In this document: in pieces, positions 1 to 11,737 of the stretch
Layout: each line of letters begins with the position of its first letter
Position numbering within the stretch: position 1 is the first letter of the stretch
Source of the DNA: Venturia oleaginea
Taxonomy: Eukaryota > Ascomycota > Dothideomycetes > Venturiales > Venturiaceae
Direction of reading: 5' to 3'
Assembly: GCA_013176395.1 (NCBI GenBank)
Contig: JABMLP010000021.1
Location: forward strand, 62,001-126,000
Length of the DNA stretch: 64,000 nucleotides
Notes under the pieces: model-generated
The model's database searches: none
Seen by the model: the letters and a program-made list of their open reading frames with translations, nothing else
What the model was told of the DNA's origin: nothing
Program-made: the position numbers and the translations under genes

Positions 1-435
1 TTGGATTGAAGTGGTGGAAGAATTAGATATGTGTGTTTACAATTGCAGAACCCTGAGTAGATAAAGTGTCGTTATCCTATCGCACATAGCATGTTCACTG
101 AGCACGAGAAGAAGAAGGTTTAGTGTGTAATCCGAATGATCCATGAAATTACTTCTCTGCCCATGTAGTTGAGACGGTCACATTGCGAACCTTGCCCAAT
201 TTAAAACCGACCGTTTCATTGCTCGCTCTTCCCCGCTTTCCGATCAATTTGAATGAATTCAATCGCAGCTGTTCCAACTTTAGTCAGTTTTCAAAGCTGT
301 GATGAAAGAAAGTAGGGAGCTTGCCTAACTAGGCAGAAAAGTTGTTGAGAGGGTTGCGGTCGACGTAAGAGCTTTGACCCAGCTCGAGAACTTGACACTT
401 TGCTACCTAACAGAACCACCCTTATAGCAGCTGTG
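1..435. other. Leading stretch with no gene recognised
   Basis: I see no convincing coding region, RNA gene or repeat here. It lies downstream of the minus-strand gene remnant that ends at 436, so part of it may be former 3' flank. Confidence 0.4.
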
Positions 436-1197
436 CTATCCTGTGGGAAACGTGTCCAATCCACCTGTCCAATCGTGATCGGCCCTTTGGCGGAAATCTA
501 TTTCTTCTTGCTCCTCTGATTTGAGACGAGCGAGATACTCAGCCTGTATCTTGTGAGCTTTATAAACAAGTAAATGAGTCAAGAGAAGGATAAATACATA
601 CCTTGGCAGTAGCCTGGGTGGCCAGGCATTTTCCGTCACATTTATGGCAATGAAACTTGCTGGCTTTGAGTAGTTCATCACTGTCGATGTTATCTGTGAT
701 GGCTGGATCCTCGATGTTCGACAGAGTGCTCCAGCATACGCTTCTCCAAAGCCCTCACAAAGCTAAACAGCTTGCTGGGTCCCGAGTGTAGATGCTCTCC
801 CTTCTTAATAGAATAATGTTCGCCATCTAACGAGATTCTTGGAAAGATGGACAGAGTCAAGGCCTTTCGAACTCGTATATTTTTCAGAGGACGCAAATCG
901 TGGAAGATTACTGCTAGGCAGAACCTGCTGATATCGGGTGGCTCCAATTTCAACACCAAAGCCGAGAGCAGGATGTGAAATTGTGACCTCCGTGACGTTG
1001 TCCAATGCTTCGTGGAGGTACCGGTTGGACCGAAGATTGAAGTGAAGTTTGCTAGCCTGAAGGCTCCTCTGTTTCCAGGGTCCCCAACGGAGCGGATTGG
1101 GGCGGGTTTTGAGGTCTTCAACACGCCCCGTTAACGGGTCGGGGGAGACGGGTTGGGGCGGGTTTTCGGGGCGGGTTATAGATTCTATATAATCCAC
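436..1197 (-). pseudogene. Frame-disrupted remnant of an unrecognised fungal gene
   Basis: Three minus-strand frames hand over to each other as if one gene had suffered frameshifts. The first frame carries HEALDNVTEVTISHPALGFG, the second a stretch with AVIFHDLRPLKNIRV, and the third FHCHKCDGKC, which holds three cysteines and two histidines. The last frame ends in a clean splice: donor GTATGT at 601 and acceptor CAG at 544 (58-bp intron). The terminal exon 436-543 then encodes 35 residues starting AEYLARLKSEEQEEIDF. The style resembles the large F-box-like families of Dothideomycetes, but I cannot name it. The 5' part is missing and lies towards the transposon at 1291. It may belong with the fragment at 8458-8570, which is inference. 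Confidence 0.4.
1066..1185 (+). other. G-rich tract with GGGGCGGG repeats
   Basis: The plus strand carries repeated GGG/GGGG runs between about 1090 and 1178, for example GGGTTGGGGCGGG followed closely by CGGGGCGGG, plus the palindrome CCCGTTAACGGG at about 1127. The runs are dense enough for a predicted G-quadruplex. Similar CCCGCCC-type subterminal repeats also occur in hAT transposons, so a hAT end is possible, but no transposase is visible. Confidence 0.4.
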
Positions 1198-1290
1198 CCA
1201 GTCTCATACTAACATAGCGCGGGTTCTCGTGATACTTATATAATACATAATAAAGATTACCAAAAGATTACTACTATCTAATTAACTATA

Positions 1291-3115
1291 GCGTATTCCA
1301 CCACCCGAACAGCCACACCACCCAACCCGCCAAAATATGCCAAAACCACTACTTCCCCCATTATCTGATGATGTCTCAACAACACAACTCGTTATTACTT
1401 GACCACGAATGGAGACTTCAGCTTGCTCTCCAAGCCCTCTAAGTCGGCCAATTCCGAAGCCAACGGGCTGCTGCGCGCGCCTTTAACGTTAAACACCAGA
1501 ACCTCTTTGATCGCGCCCGAGTCCCATATATCCTCGAAAAACTACTAAACGGTCGGAAACTTACCCTTACCGAGGAGCAAACGCTTATCCAATATATTCT
1601 CGACCTCAATTCGCGAGAATTTGCGCCCCGGCTGTGTGGGGTGGCAGATATGGCGGATAAACTACTGGGTATACGCGGTGGAGAGCCAGTAGGCTAAAAC
1701 TGGGCTGAGAGATTCGTAACGCGCTCAGATGAGCTCAAGGTAGCCTTCAATCGAGCAAAGGATAGGCAGAGGATACTACAGAAAGATCCAGAGATTATTG
1801 GCGCGTGGTTCAAGCTCGTTGCAGACACTAAGGCAAAGTACGGCATCCACGATGAAGATACGCACAACTTTGACGAGATTGGCTTCCAGATGGGCGTTAT
1901 TGGGTCAATGAAGGTCGTTACAGCCTCTGAAAGACGTACAAGGCCTGAACTCGTCCAGCCGGGCGATCGCGAATGGGTTACGGTTATTCAGAGCATCTGC
2001 GCAGCTGGGTATGCGACCCCGCCATTCATTATCTACAAAGGACGCGTTCACATCTGCGTGGTATGAGGAGGCAGATATACCACGGAATTGGAAGCTCTCA
2101 GTCTCTGAGAACGGCTGGAAAAACAACGCGCGTGGTCTTGAGTGGTTGAAGCATCTTGACGCGTATAGAAAGGCGCGGCAGGTAGGGGAGTACAGGCTGC
2201 TTTTCTTGGACAGCCATGAGAGCCATCTCAGCCAGGAGTTCAAGGACTACTGCCTCGAAAACAAGATCCTAACCCTCTGTATGTCACCGCACTCGTCGCA
2301 TATACTCCAGCCCCTTGACGTGGTCTGCTTCTCGCCGTTAAAGCGCAAGTACTCCCAACGCATCCGGGACTTGGCGCGCCGACGCGTGTACCATCAACAA
2401 GGAAGGCTTTCTCCCTGTCTTTAAAGACGCGTTTTTCGACGTTTTCATGGAAGAGAATTGTCGAAAAGCCTTTGAGGCAGTAGGGCTAGTCCCTATTAAC
2501 GCGCAGGTAGTGTTGGATCGCCTTGAAGTACGGCTACGTACCCCGCCATAACCCCGTCTCCTAGAAACGCCGTGGCAGCCAAAGACTCCAAGCAATACTC
2601 ATGAATTTGGATCCCAATCCAAGCTCGTAAGCGAGTCTTTTACTCGGTCACCAGTTACTGCGCAGGCAGGCTTTTTACAGTTTGTTAAAGGCGCTGAATT
2701 GATGCTGGACCAGAACGCCCTACTTGTTGCACGAAAACACGAGCTTGAAGAGCAATTGGCAGTAATGACGAAGCGAAAATCGCGCAAAAGAAAGCGGATC
2801 CAGCAAGGTGGTACTATGGAGTATGGGACTGCAGCAGCGCGGGTAGCTGCTGAGGCGTCTGTTGCGTCTCAGAGATCAAAGAATGCTCGTAGTAATAGTG
2901 GTCAAGAAACAGCCCGACCAACTTAAAGGCGCTGTAGGAACTGCGGCGCGACTGGGCACAATGCGCGAACGAGTGAAAAGGATAGTGAGATATTTTCTGA
3001 ATCAGATAGCAGCATGACAGACTTGAAATCTATTGTTGAGAGCGATAAAATTGAATAGTCGTAACATGAGTTGGTCGTGCCAAGGAAAAGTGGCCGGCTC
3101 GGTGGTGGAATACGT
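1291..3115 (+). mobile_element. Degenerate pogo/Fot1-like DNA transposon, 1825 bp
   Basis: The ends are imperfect terminal inverted repeats: GCGTATTCCACCACC at the left and the complement of ACGTATTCCACCACC at the right. TA is directly outside both ends (1289-1290 and 3116-3117), the target duplication of Tc1/mariner-superfamily elements. The length is close to the 1841 bp of the separate element at 34891. A second, truncated copy of the same family lies at 39097. The transposase inside is broken. Confidence 0.8.
1368..3056 (+). pseudogene. Broken pogo/Fot1-like transposase
   Basis: The reading starts at ATG 1368 or 1371 and stops near 1441, then continues in other frames. Readable landmarks are the DNA-binding half with DMADKLLGIRGGEPVG (about 1650-1695), the first DDE Asp in NFDEIGF (about 1867), the second in FLDSHESH (about 2208) and the third in LQPLDVVCF (about 2310). 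A C-terminal knuckle near 2940 reads CRNCGATGHNARTS, so the last Cys of the CCHC set is Ser. Stops and frameshifts make it non-functional. It is closely similar to the copy at 39177-40334 and more distantly to the intact protein at 34996. Confidence 0.8.
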
Positions 3116-3779
3116 TACGTATTATATAATAACAATAATCGGATTTTACGTGGTATGTAATGGCGTATGTGCCGTGTGCCCACAATCTCTATCTACAATT
3201 GCAAAAACCCAACTCTCTGGGATAAAAAAGCCTTTCGTCACTTTCCAGACCGCGCCCCGTCCATGGACCGGCGCCGTCGAACTATGCCCCCCGGTTCACT
3301 ACCCGAGTCATTTATACTGTGGTCAGTATAGGACACCCTCCGGTCCGATGCTCCCAATCCTCTGTTCCGGGCCGGTGTTGTCCAGATTCCGAGTTGGCCA
3401 TTGTTGTTGTAAATCCAGGGTCAAGGATTTTTTACGACACCAGGATTCAATATGCCAAGCATCGTGAGGACCTAAGCATTGCGAGTCCAGGTGAGGGCGT
3501 GGTAACGGACACGGCGCGTCCTGGCAACGCGCCGTTAATAAATAAACGACTTCCACCCCAATCTCTCCTCCCTCCTTCACCTCACAGCAATCTTCAGTCC
3601 ACACCTCCTCTTCTCTCCCCAGACCCTCATCGCACCTTCGACTCTCCAACGCTTTCTCCTGGTTGGCTGGAGTTCGTACTGATGAACGGTGTTTGTACCG
3701 TCCATGGTTCGGGAATTCCGCTCATTTCTCACTTCAGCTTCTCCTCCTTCCCGTCCGTAGTCTCTGCTCGTCCCCCCTT
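3116..3779. other. Unassigned stretch between two transposons
   Basis: No gene recognised. It contains the right-hand TA of the pogo-like element, a TATATAATAA stretch at 3122-3131, and C/T-rich sequence from about 3540 to 3780. The part nearest 3780 may be the 3' untranslated tail of the minus-strand LINE, but I see no poly(A) or simple-repeat tail that fixes its end. Confidence 0.35.
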
Positions 3780-6700
3780 TTACTCTGTGTCTTCGTACTC
3801 AACTCTCCCCACCAGGCGCGGCGCCGCGGAGAAGTTTGACCTGTCCTCCTTTTGTGCGTTGTTTGCCACGGCAAGATAGGGCAGGATATTATTGTCGAGC
3901 ATCCACCTAGCAGCAGCCTTGCATCCTGTGACGGCACGACATATCCATACGAAGGCACAAGGCACTTCAGAACATGTCACCGAATTACACTTAGGGTCTA
4001 AGATAGAGAGGTAAGAGTTTCGTAAGGAAACTCCGACTAAGTAGAGAGTGCACGAGCCACGGCACGTGATTTAATGGTCACGTGCCATACCGTCACACAT
4101 CCCTTGCTGGTATTGAGTGCCGTACGTATCGATGTTGTACCAGTTTCGCTCCTCAGATGGTCTCTATTGTATCTGGGGCAGAAGTCGAATACATAAATTA
4201 GTGTCTGGTGTCGCCATTCACACGCGCATTGTGGAGTTATCTCTGGCACATGTATTGCTGCCAGCCAGGACCGGAGTCCCAATACCTCTGTTCTCATCAA
4301 AAACACCGCTGTAGCTTCAAGTTTCGTGAGGCCATCGTACAGTCCCAGTGTCTCGTTCTCCCACTCCTTAGACCAAGTCGCACCGGCCTTGTTCCTTCTC
4401 TTCTCCTCCCACCTTGCCCTCCATATCTCCTCTAGCAACGCGGAGATTTTGGAGGGCAGCCTATATTTATGCAGATTTCCCCCCTTTCGAGCTCTTCTTC
4501 TCCTATTTTCGGCTCCCGGTTCCTCAGCGTCGGGCCTTCCTCGCTCCCTTCTCGTCCTGGCAATGGCCCGTCTCTAGTTGTAGGGTCCCACTTCATGTGT
4601 AGGTCTCCCTAGCGTTGGTCTTGGCTCTGGCTCCGGTCCTCTATAGCACAAGTTGGGTAGCTCTGCGGGAGCATACTGAGGCACTTCATTGGACTGCGTC
4701 TCTCGTAGTGTTAGTCTAGCAGCTCCCATCTCCGCCGGTGTCTCCGGTCGCCGGGGAAGTACCCTGGGTTTCCTCTCCTTCTTCTCCCCCTTGGTGATGG
4801 GGGGACAACCTCCATGTCCTTCCACATGAGTTCAACTGTGTGTTGTATCTCTTTTTCCACCGGGTAGTCCTTTACCGCTCCCACTCGTTCCAGGACGAGC
4901 TGCTCTACGTATAGGTCCATTGGCTGGACCGACGTCTCCCTTTCCAGCGCAACAACGGGGGTTCGCCTATAGCCCCCAGTTACCTTCCTAAGGCAGTCCC
5001 TCTGGACTCTTGCCAATCGCTACATGTGCGGTGCCCGCGTAATACCTCCAGCTCGGTCATTGCATCCCCACGCCTGGATCCCATATAGGAGGGTAGGTCT
5101 TACCACTGCTATATAAACGAGTTTGGACTTCCGCAATGATGGTCCAAATATTCCAGCTACCAGCCGCCCCATTGCTTCCATAGCTGCCCTGGCCTTGCCG
5201 ATGGCCCTGTTCATATGGGACTCCCAACTCAACGACGGATCGAACCAGACCCCGAGCATCCTGATCTCCTTCTTCATTACCTTTATTGGAGTCCCATCAA
5301 CCACTACTGTAGAGTCCATGTCCCCTGGCTGGGCCTCCGTCCGTTTGGCCTGTTTGAAGTGCATTAGTTGGTACTTGGTGGGGTCAAATGTCGCCCCATG
5401 TCTCTTTGCCCAAGCGATACATCTGTCATGTGCAACGGTTAGTCTCCGGCAGTTGTCTGCGGCCGATGCCCCCCAGGCAACCAAGTTTGTGTTGTCCACG
5501 AAGCCAAAGCCGACCAGCCCATCGTTTGGTGTCTGGAATTCCTCGAGTAGCTTTGAGATAAAGAAGAGGAAGAGTATCGGTGAGAGGTTGGACTCCTGCG
5601 GTATCCCGGTCCTGGCTGAAGTCTACTCGCTCGTAAATCCGGTAAAGGACACCTTGGTTCGCCTCCCTTCCAAGAAACTTTCAATAAACCTCAGGATCCA
5701 TGCCGGCACTCCCTTGCTCCATAGTATGTGCATTTATCTCCTGTGCGATACATGGTCGAAAGCCCCTTTAAGGTCAAGACTTAACATGGTTAGAATCTTT
5801 TTGGCGGTTGATTTCCATGACGTGTGTATACTGCTGCGCAGGAACGTTACCGCGGAGAGGGTGGACCTCTGCTTTCTCTCGCCAAACTGGTTCCACGGTA
5901 GTGCGCCGCTTTTCCCAGCAAAATCTGTGAGTTGCTGCGCGACCACCTTGTCCACCAGCTTCTCAAGTGTATTTTCCAATTGGATGGGCCGGTACGCTCC
6001 CGGGTCGGTGTAGTCGCCCTTGCTCTCCTTCTTCAGGACGCACGTGATGGATTCCTTAAATAACGGCGGGAGGCCTCCAGTCTCAAGCATGGTCTGTACC
6101 GCTTCCGCAACCGGCTTCTTAATGTCCTTCAGTAGCAGCTTGATAGCTTCGTTCTGGATCTCGTCCGGCCCTAGGGCTTTCCTATTGGGCATTTCCAAGA
6201 TGACCGTCTCGATCATCCTCTCTGTGATATCCGGCACTTCTTCGCCCTCGACTCGTATGGCCCACGGCCGGTCTGATCCTGGTCCCCCTTCGATGTCGCT
6301 GAGATCAGCCTCCTGCTGCGCGGGAAAGAATTTCTCCGCCAGGATCCGCGTTATATCGACCATGTCCTTGCTTTTCCTGCCTGTTCTCGGATCGACCAGA
6401 TCGGGCATTTGGGGGAGACCGGGTGCTCCTTTGCGGCTCCATTTTGACATTGTCCATAGCCCTTTGTTGTGTGGTACGGCGGGGTCATTGGTAAACTCAT
6501 CTAGGAAGGTCCTCCAATTGTCCCTGGAGAGTCTTCGAATTTCCCGATCTAGGGCTTTGGTGGCCGTTCGCAACCTTTCCCTATCTCTGGCCGCAAAGCT
6601 CCTTTTGTAGTCCCGACGGGCATCATCCTTCTCCTTGACCAGTTCTGCCGCGCGGGGGGACCATCCTTTCCTCTCTTTCCTTCCTGGTTTGATCCTGGGG

Positions 6701-7620
6701 CACAGTTCCACCAGGGCTTGGTGTATGGCCTCCTGTAGCGCCACCATTCTATCTCCGGAACTTTGCCATCCGGAGGCCGCGACTCTCTCTCTGAACTCTC
6801 GCGGATCCATCCTGTCGGTATTGAACCTCCCCAGGCCCGTGGCCCTCGTTGTTCCCGCTTGTAAAACTATCCGGATAGGGTGGTGGTCTTTGAAGTCCCT
6901 CCACCCTGATTCCGGGAGACAGGACACGGTCCTGGCGTGTACCCCCTCAGTCCCGAACGTGAGATCGATCGTCGATTTGTCTCCATTCCTTTCCCAAGTC
7001 GGCTCCCCTCTCTTCGTAAGCATGTACAGGTTGTACGCTTCCACCTTCTCCCGGAGATGATCGGCTTGACGTGTCGCCCTCGCGCCAATGCCGCCCCATC
7101 TCGGGTGCGTTGCATTCATGTCCCCTAGGACCATGTAGTTCTTCTTCGCCTCCCCTATCGCTGTCCGTATTTGTGACCATGTGGTCATTCGTACTTCGTT
7201 CGTGATAGGATTGTAAACATTGATAAGTGTAACGGGCCAGCCGTCGAGGTTGATGTCGAGCGCCGCGACCCATGGGCCATAGTAGCGGACCGCCCATGTT
7301 CCGGGCTCGATCTCCTTGCTAATGAAAAAAGCCACCTTCGTCGCCCTCACCCTCTCTCCCCTTGGTTCAAACGCCAACGTGTACCCCGGGGGGCAGTACG
7401 TGGTGCCTCTCTTCTCCATTGGTTCCTGCAGCACTATAACTTTCTGTATCTCTGGGTGAAAGCGGTCGATCAACGACCTAGCTTTGTTGTAGTTAGCGTT
7501 TCAACAATTGTACTGCACGATCTCGGTCCTGGGTCCACTAGACAGTGGGTAAGATCGGGTTAAGGGGTGTGCTAGGTGGCGCTACATCGCCAAAACTCAC
7601 GGCTACCCCCGTGAATTCCC
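3780..7620 (-). pseudogene. LINE ORF2: endonuclease and reverse transcriptase, broken
   Basis: An apurinic-type endonuclease begins with QYNC; an in-frame TGA follows at 7501-7503, where a Trp codon would fit. The long open part (7473-5734) covers GDMNATHPRWGG and the start of the reverse transcriptase (GAYRPIQLENTLEKL, LSLDLKGAFDHV). After a stop near 5734 the palm continues in another frame. There the catalytic box reads GFVDNTNLVAW, where LINE enzymes usually have an A-D-D triplet, so the second Asp is Asn. Thumb-like segments follow at 5499-5020 and 5016-4711. The distal part (4438-4037) has the terminal Cys/His pattern, and the tail has VTGCKAAARWMLDNN at about 3900. It cannot be active. 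Confidence 0.8.
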
Positions 7621-7712
7621 TATTCATTGTCTGCTCCATACTGGATGGCGGTAGCGTGCCGTTGCTCGCTATAGCCGGCAGAGCCCCGAACCTCGGGGGG
7701 CTGCCGGTAGTA

Positions 7713-8457
7713 TCAATTCCTCTTCCGCTGCCCCCGCTCCCTGGCCGGGTCGCTTCCGCCCTTGTCGGGGTCTGGGTTTTCTCCTATGGGCGTTCCATAG
7801 GCGGACTTGGGTGCCATAGAGAGTCGGTTTCCTCTGGTAGTTGGTGTGCTGAACCCAGCCTTCTCGAAGATGTGTCCCTGCCCTTGGGGTCTCGGCACTA
7901 CCTTGGGCCTGTTTGTGGATCCGGGCGGCCTCCCAACTGGTCCACCGGGACCGTTAGGGGCCCTACGCTTGTTCGATCCATGTGGGAACTGCTTTTCGTA
8001 CTCGGGTGCTGCCTGGATGGCGCGGTCCTTAATCATCCAGGATTGCTGCTGTAAGGCCGTCCTCTTTGCTTGCACTTGCCCAAAATACCTTTCAAAAGTC
8101 TTGCACTGTCTCCTAGCCCACGTGGGGTGTGCGTCCTTGCAGTTTGTACACCGGTGGACATTCAATGCCCCTAGGCACATCCTGGTGTCGTGGTCACCCA
8201 TGCATCTACCGCACTTGACCGCTGAGGTGCAATGCTCCGAGACATGTCCCCAGACTTGGCACTTGTAACACTGCTTGATCGAGGCTGTATGATCGTACAG
8301 CCTGGCCTGGTAAATCTCCCCTCTTATAACAATCCCCTTCTGGATTACCATGTCCCTATGCTCTGTGGTACTGAACCCAAGCAAGAGCGCTGCCCGTTCG
8401 GAGACCGTGGCCGGCCCGTCCTTTCTTTTGTATCTCTTGGCTTTGTCCTTCCATGCA
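7713..8457 (-). pseudogene. LINE ORF1 (gag-like), 5'-truncated
   Basis: The product is the RNA-binding coat-like protein of a Tad-type LINE. The reading begins without a start codon near 8457 and runs through three clustered knuckles: CYKCQVWGHVSEHC, CGRCMGDHDTRMC and CTNCKDAHPTWARRQC. A basic Pro/Gly-rich tail follows, with a stop at 7713. The N-terminal half is absent because of 5' truncation. Sequence upstream belongs to an unrelated gene remnant. Confidence 0.8.
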
Positions 8458-9092
8458 ACTGAGTGAATCTTCAGCCCTGGGCATAGGCTCTACAAGAAGC
8501 AATCGATGGGTTTTGTCGCGCAGTTCTCGCGGTAGGCGGAGAAAGAGCGAGTCTGTTGGACTCACATTATGATGCTGATTGGCTTCCGAGCTCATCAGCA
8601 TGCTCGCTTCCACATACTTCACACTGTAGAGAAAGAGTTTGAGGTGCCTGGGCATGCGAAGATTCCTGAGGGGGTACACTTGTGCCCAAAAGTCAAGTGG
8701 AAGACGAATTACGGGTTGATGTACATTCTTACTATTTTCGTGGATTTTGAACTCGATGGTCAAGTCTTCTAGCCATGGATGCGATGATAAGAAGTCAAGA
8801 AGAGGGTTTTTGAGTCATCCTCCTGTGCCACTGGGGGTAGTCGGCGGTACTAATCACAATTGATCTTGACTGTGACAATGAGTTTCGGTGACCATTGGAG
8901 AACGTTGAGTCGATTGCGTGTGACGTGGTCGAAGGGCTCGTATGAGTCGGTGCTAATACAGAGGCGAAACACATTCTCCATATACAAGATCTCTTGCGCC
9001 TCCTCAAAGACCTGCTTGCAAACGCGAAGAATTTGTGTCTTGCCCGGATCGATCACAGCGGTCTTGACTGGTGTAGTAACATAGAAGACCAT
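8458..9092 (-). pseudogene. Fragments of F-box-like family gene(s)
   Basis: One minus-strand frame (9092-8850) reads ILRVCKQVFEEAQEILYMEN, a pattern seen in fungal F-box-like/2EXR-type families. It stops at 8850 and the likely continuation (FWAQVYPLRNLRMPRHLKLF) lies in another frame at about 8760-8570. A new start-like segment, SLFLRLPRELRDKTHRLLLV, follows at about 8548-8487 and is cut off at 8457 by the 5' end of the LINE. I read this as two neighbouring relics, the second interrupted by the LINE. The family name is from pattern memory and uncertain. Confidence 0.4.
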
Positions 9093-9643
9093 ACCTTGTT
9101 GAAAGCTCGAAGTGTGTGGTCTGAGATTCGAAGCTCAAGGTTCCCGAAGACTCTAACAGCATGTGCACTCATTAACACTAGTATCATTGACAGAAGCACC
9201 AGGGTGAGTCAGAGCCGCATACCTCGGATGCCCTCAGCTGGACAAAATAGAGACTGCCCTCTACAGAAGCAAATTCCAGCGCCTTGACACGAAGCTACAC
9301 GTTCGATGAATCTGCGCCCAGAAATTATAGGTTTGTGGAAGGAGGGGGTTCTGGAATCCGTGTCGAGTGTTGACTGCACATTAAAGCCAGCGACTGACCT
9401 CGTGACTTCAACATCGAGATGTTTCTTGTACCTTTCAACTCGAGATCGATATCGATCAGATCCTGGAGATTCCCAAAGTAGACTTCCCCAGATATCGATG
9501 TTCAGTTGAGATGTGTATCGAAATTGTGATGTGAGCGATTTCGAAAAAAGAAGCAACTTACTTACCTGGGCCCTCAGCTCCTAACCACAAGATTTTAATT
9601 GAATTTCACTTACACACACACTATATGCCCTTGCCATGGCAAA
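9093..9643. other. Intergenic, no gene recognised
   Basis: Short open frames on both strands here have no recognisable motif. This is the 3' flank of the lactonase-like gene and the upstream side of the F-box-like relic. Confidence 0.35.
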
Positions 9644-10796
9644 TTAGTCCAACCAAACAGCATCACTGCAACAACCTCCATTCGCCTTGCCTGGGCTGTC
9701 CACAATGTCCACACTAGCCATCATCTGCGCCGTCGTCCCATTATACTTGTAAATGCTAACACTGCCCCACTCGCTCTCTGCCACCGCTACCATATTTTCG
9801 TTGAACGGGCTCGCGGCTACGTTCAAGCTCTTTCCACCACTGTTTCGCGTTTTAATCTGAAAGAGTAAGTTCGAAGGGAGACCATCTTCGCGGAGGGAGA
9901 ACCCAGAGAGGTAGCCTTGTTGGCCGACAACACGGGAATGAGACGTCACCCAGATCATGGAGCCTTTTGCTGAGATCACGGCAGATTGAGCACCATAGTT
10001 TCCTGCGACGGTACCTAGCAAGCATTAGTAAATAGAATCTAGACTGAGCATAAGGAGTGGACAAACCCGATGGCACAAGGGGGTACAGAGCATTGGTGTA
10101 ATAGGGCATGTGTGTCGTCTGATTGATGGAGTATAGGGCCATAGCATTCCAAGCCTCCAAGATGACATACATACTCTTCCCGCTAGGATGCACCTGCAGT
10201 GTCCTCGGTGCGGAAGCATTACTAGGTGATTCTGTAAATCCAACCAACGTCAACGATCCGTCCGATCCAATCTTGTGCGTCCAAATCTTCCCATTCCGCC
10301 AGTCACTCGAGTATAGGTAGCTGTATGTAGGGTCGGTAGCCATGCCGTAGATGACCGAAGCTTCATTGTAAGGCAGTGCTGTCGCCTTGCCGACCTCGCC
10401 ATCTGGTTTAGTGCTCACCCAGTTCGCACAGTTGAGAGAGCCATAGAGAGGATATGGCGCCCTCCGCGATGCCATCACGTAGACTCCATTCCACGCCCCA
10501 CAGTTCCCGCTACCAGGTGAACTAGGAGATTGTGCTCGTATTGTCGTGTTGGATGTAATCGGAAAGGAAGACCATCCACTTGCTCCGGAGCTGTACAATG
10601 TCTTTGCGTCGTGTGAAATTGCGAGCCATTCATTCTCTTTGCGAGTTGTGTTGTTCTTCGTGACCGCTAAAGAATTGGCTACGCTGTCAAACTCCAGGCC
10701 GTATATTGCTGGGGTCCCATATGATCCAACAAAGAAATGGTGCTTCGCAGATTCAGCCGCCAAAGCATACCCCAATAAAAGAAGCGGAAAAATCAT
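9644..10796 (-). CDS. Secreted lactonase-like seven-bladed beta-propeller protein
   Basis: Two exons (10796-10067 and 10014-9644) join across a 52-bp GT-AG intron with a CTAAT branch site, giving 366 residues. I chose the ATG at 10796 because it starts a good signal peptide (MIFPLLLLGYALAAE). The body has the repeating blades of the 6-phosphogluconolactonase / carboxy-cis,cis-muconate cyclase family, e.g. VGSYGTPAIYGLEFD, MATDPTYSYLYSSDW, LQVHPSGKSMYVILE and NVAASPFNENMVAVAESEWG. Members hydrolyse lactones or cyclise muconates; the substrate cannot be read here. A signal peptide points outside the cytosol, unlike pentose-phosphate enzymes. It is a single gene with its own promoter and is structurally intact. 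Confidence 0.8.
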
Positions 10797-11737
10797 GATC
10801 AAAAGTTTGCCCGCAAAGGGAATGTGGTTGGTGATTGTTCAAAGAAGGACTATGCAGGTAATTCGTGCATGGCGGCCAGGGCAAGGCAAAGGCAATCAGA
10901 GGTTGGGATGTGAGGATGGATCACTGTCGATGGAAGGCCGAGTGTTAGAGTTGGATAATATACATGAGCTGGGGGTTCATACGAGCCGCACGATGATCCG
11001 AGCACCAGTATAGGTGGAGATCTACGTGCACATCGCAGCAATCTGATGTGCCATTTATTAGTGGCCGATGATTGGAGAGATTGTCGAAAAAAGAGTTCCA
11101 TCGTGTCGAGGTGTTGTTCAAGGCTCGTAGAGACGACCCGAACGCGAGATGGACTCTAATTGGATTAGTCGATATTAATTTGGACGAGGTGTGACAGCGG
11201 TACCTAGTGCGAGGCGTAAATACATATTAATGATAGAATGTCCCGAGCGTGGTAGCGGTGTAAACAGTAGATAGCTATGTAAATGAAACGGAGCATCTGG
11301 ACCAACCGAGATCTACCCACGGTCTGAGAGAACGAATCGTAGAAAGCAAAATTGGTTGCGTCTAGCCAAGACTGTGTCTGTCATGTCTGTTGCTGGAACT
11401 GGGGGAATGGATCGAGGCTCAAGGGCACGGGAGTGACGGCCTTGATGAGGTAGGTACAAGAGGCGTTGTCGATATTCTCCAGACTCAACACGCAATGGAT
11501 TGCGAATACCACTCCAGTCAACGCTTTCAATACGGAGTACCAGAGATGGCTTGATGAGCTTCGTAATCACAATTACGTGGTCGGGTGATGGCATTGGTCG
11601 AGTTTAGGAAACGACTCTCGCTTCTGAACAGATCAGAAATATTCCGCACCACTTCTGACCTGGGATGCGGTTGATGCAATCTGAACTATTTTTTGATGCA
11701 GAGGACGACCAGGCGGTTGGAAGAGACGCGTCTGGGC
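10797..11737. other. Intergenic region between lactonase-like gene and ORC5
   Basis: Both flanking genes read leftwards, so this is the ORC5 3' end and the promoter of the lactonase-like gene. Open frames inside lack recognisable motifs. Nothing else seen. Confidence 0.4.

Larger units (their letters stand above)
3780..8457 (-). mobile_element. 5'-truncated, mutated Tad-like LINE
   Basis: Read on the minus strand, the order is gag-like ORF1 with CCHC knuckles (8457 to 7713), endonuclease, reverse transcriptase and the C-terminal tail (about 7620 to 3780). The sequence enters in the middle of ORF1 at about 8457, the 5' truncation usual for LINEs. The element has in-frame stops and frameshifts throughout. 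The 3' limit is set only by the end of recognisable coding sequence. No target-site duplication was found. Confidence 0.8.

Noticed and set aside
5123..6013. 296-codon plus-strand frame
   Set aside because: Antisense shadow of the LINE reverse transcriptase, whose motifs are clear on the minus strand.
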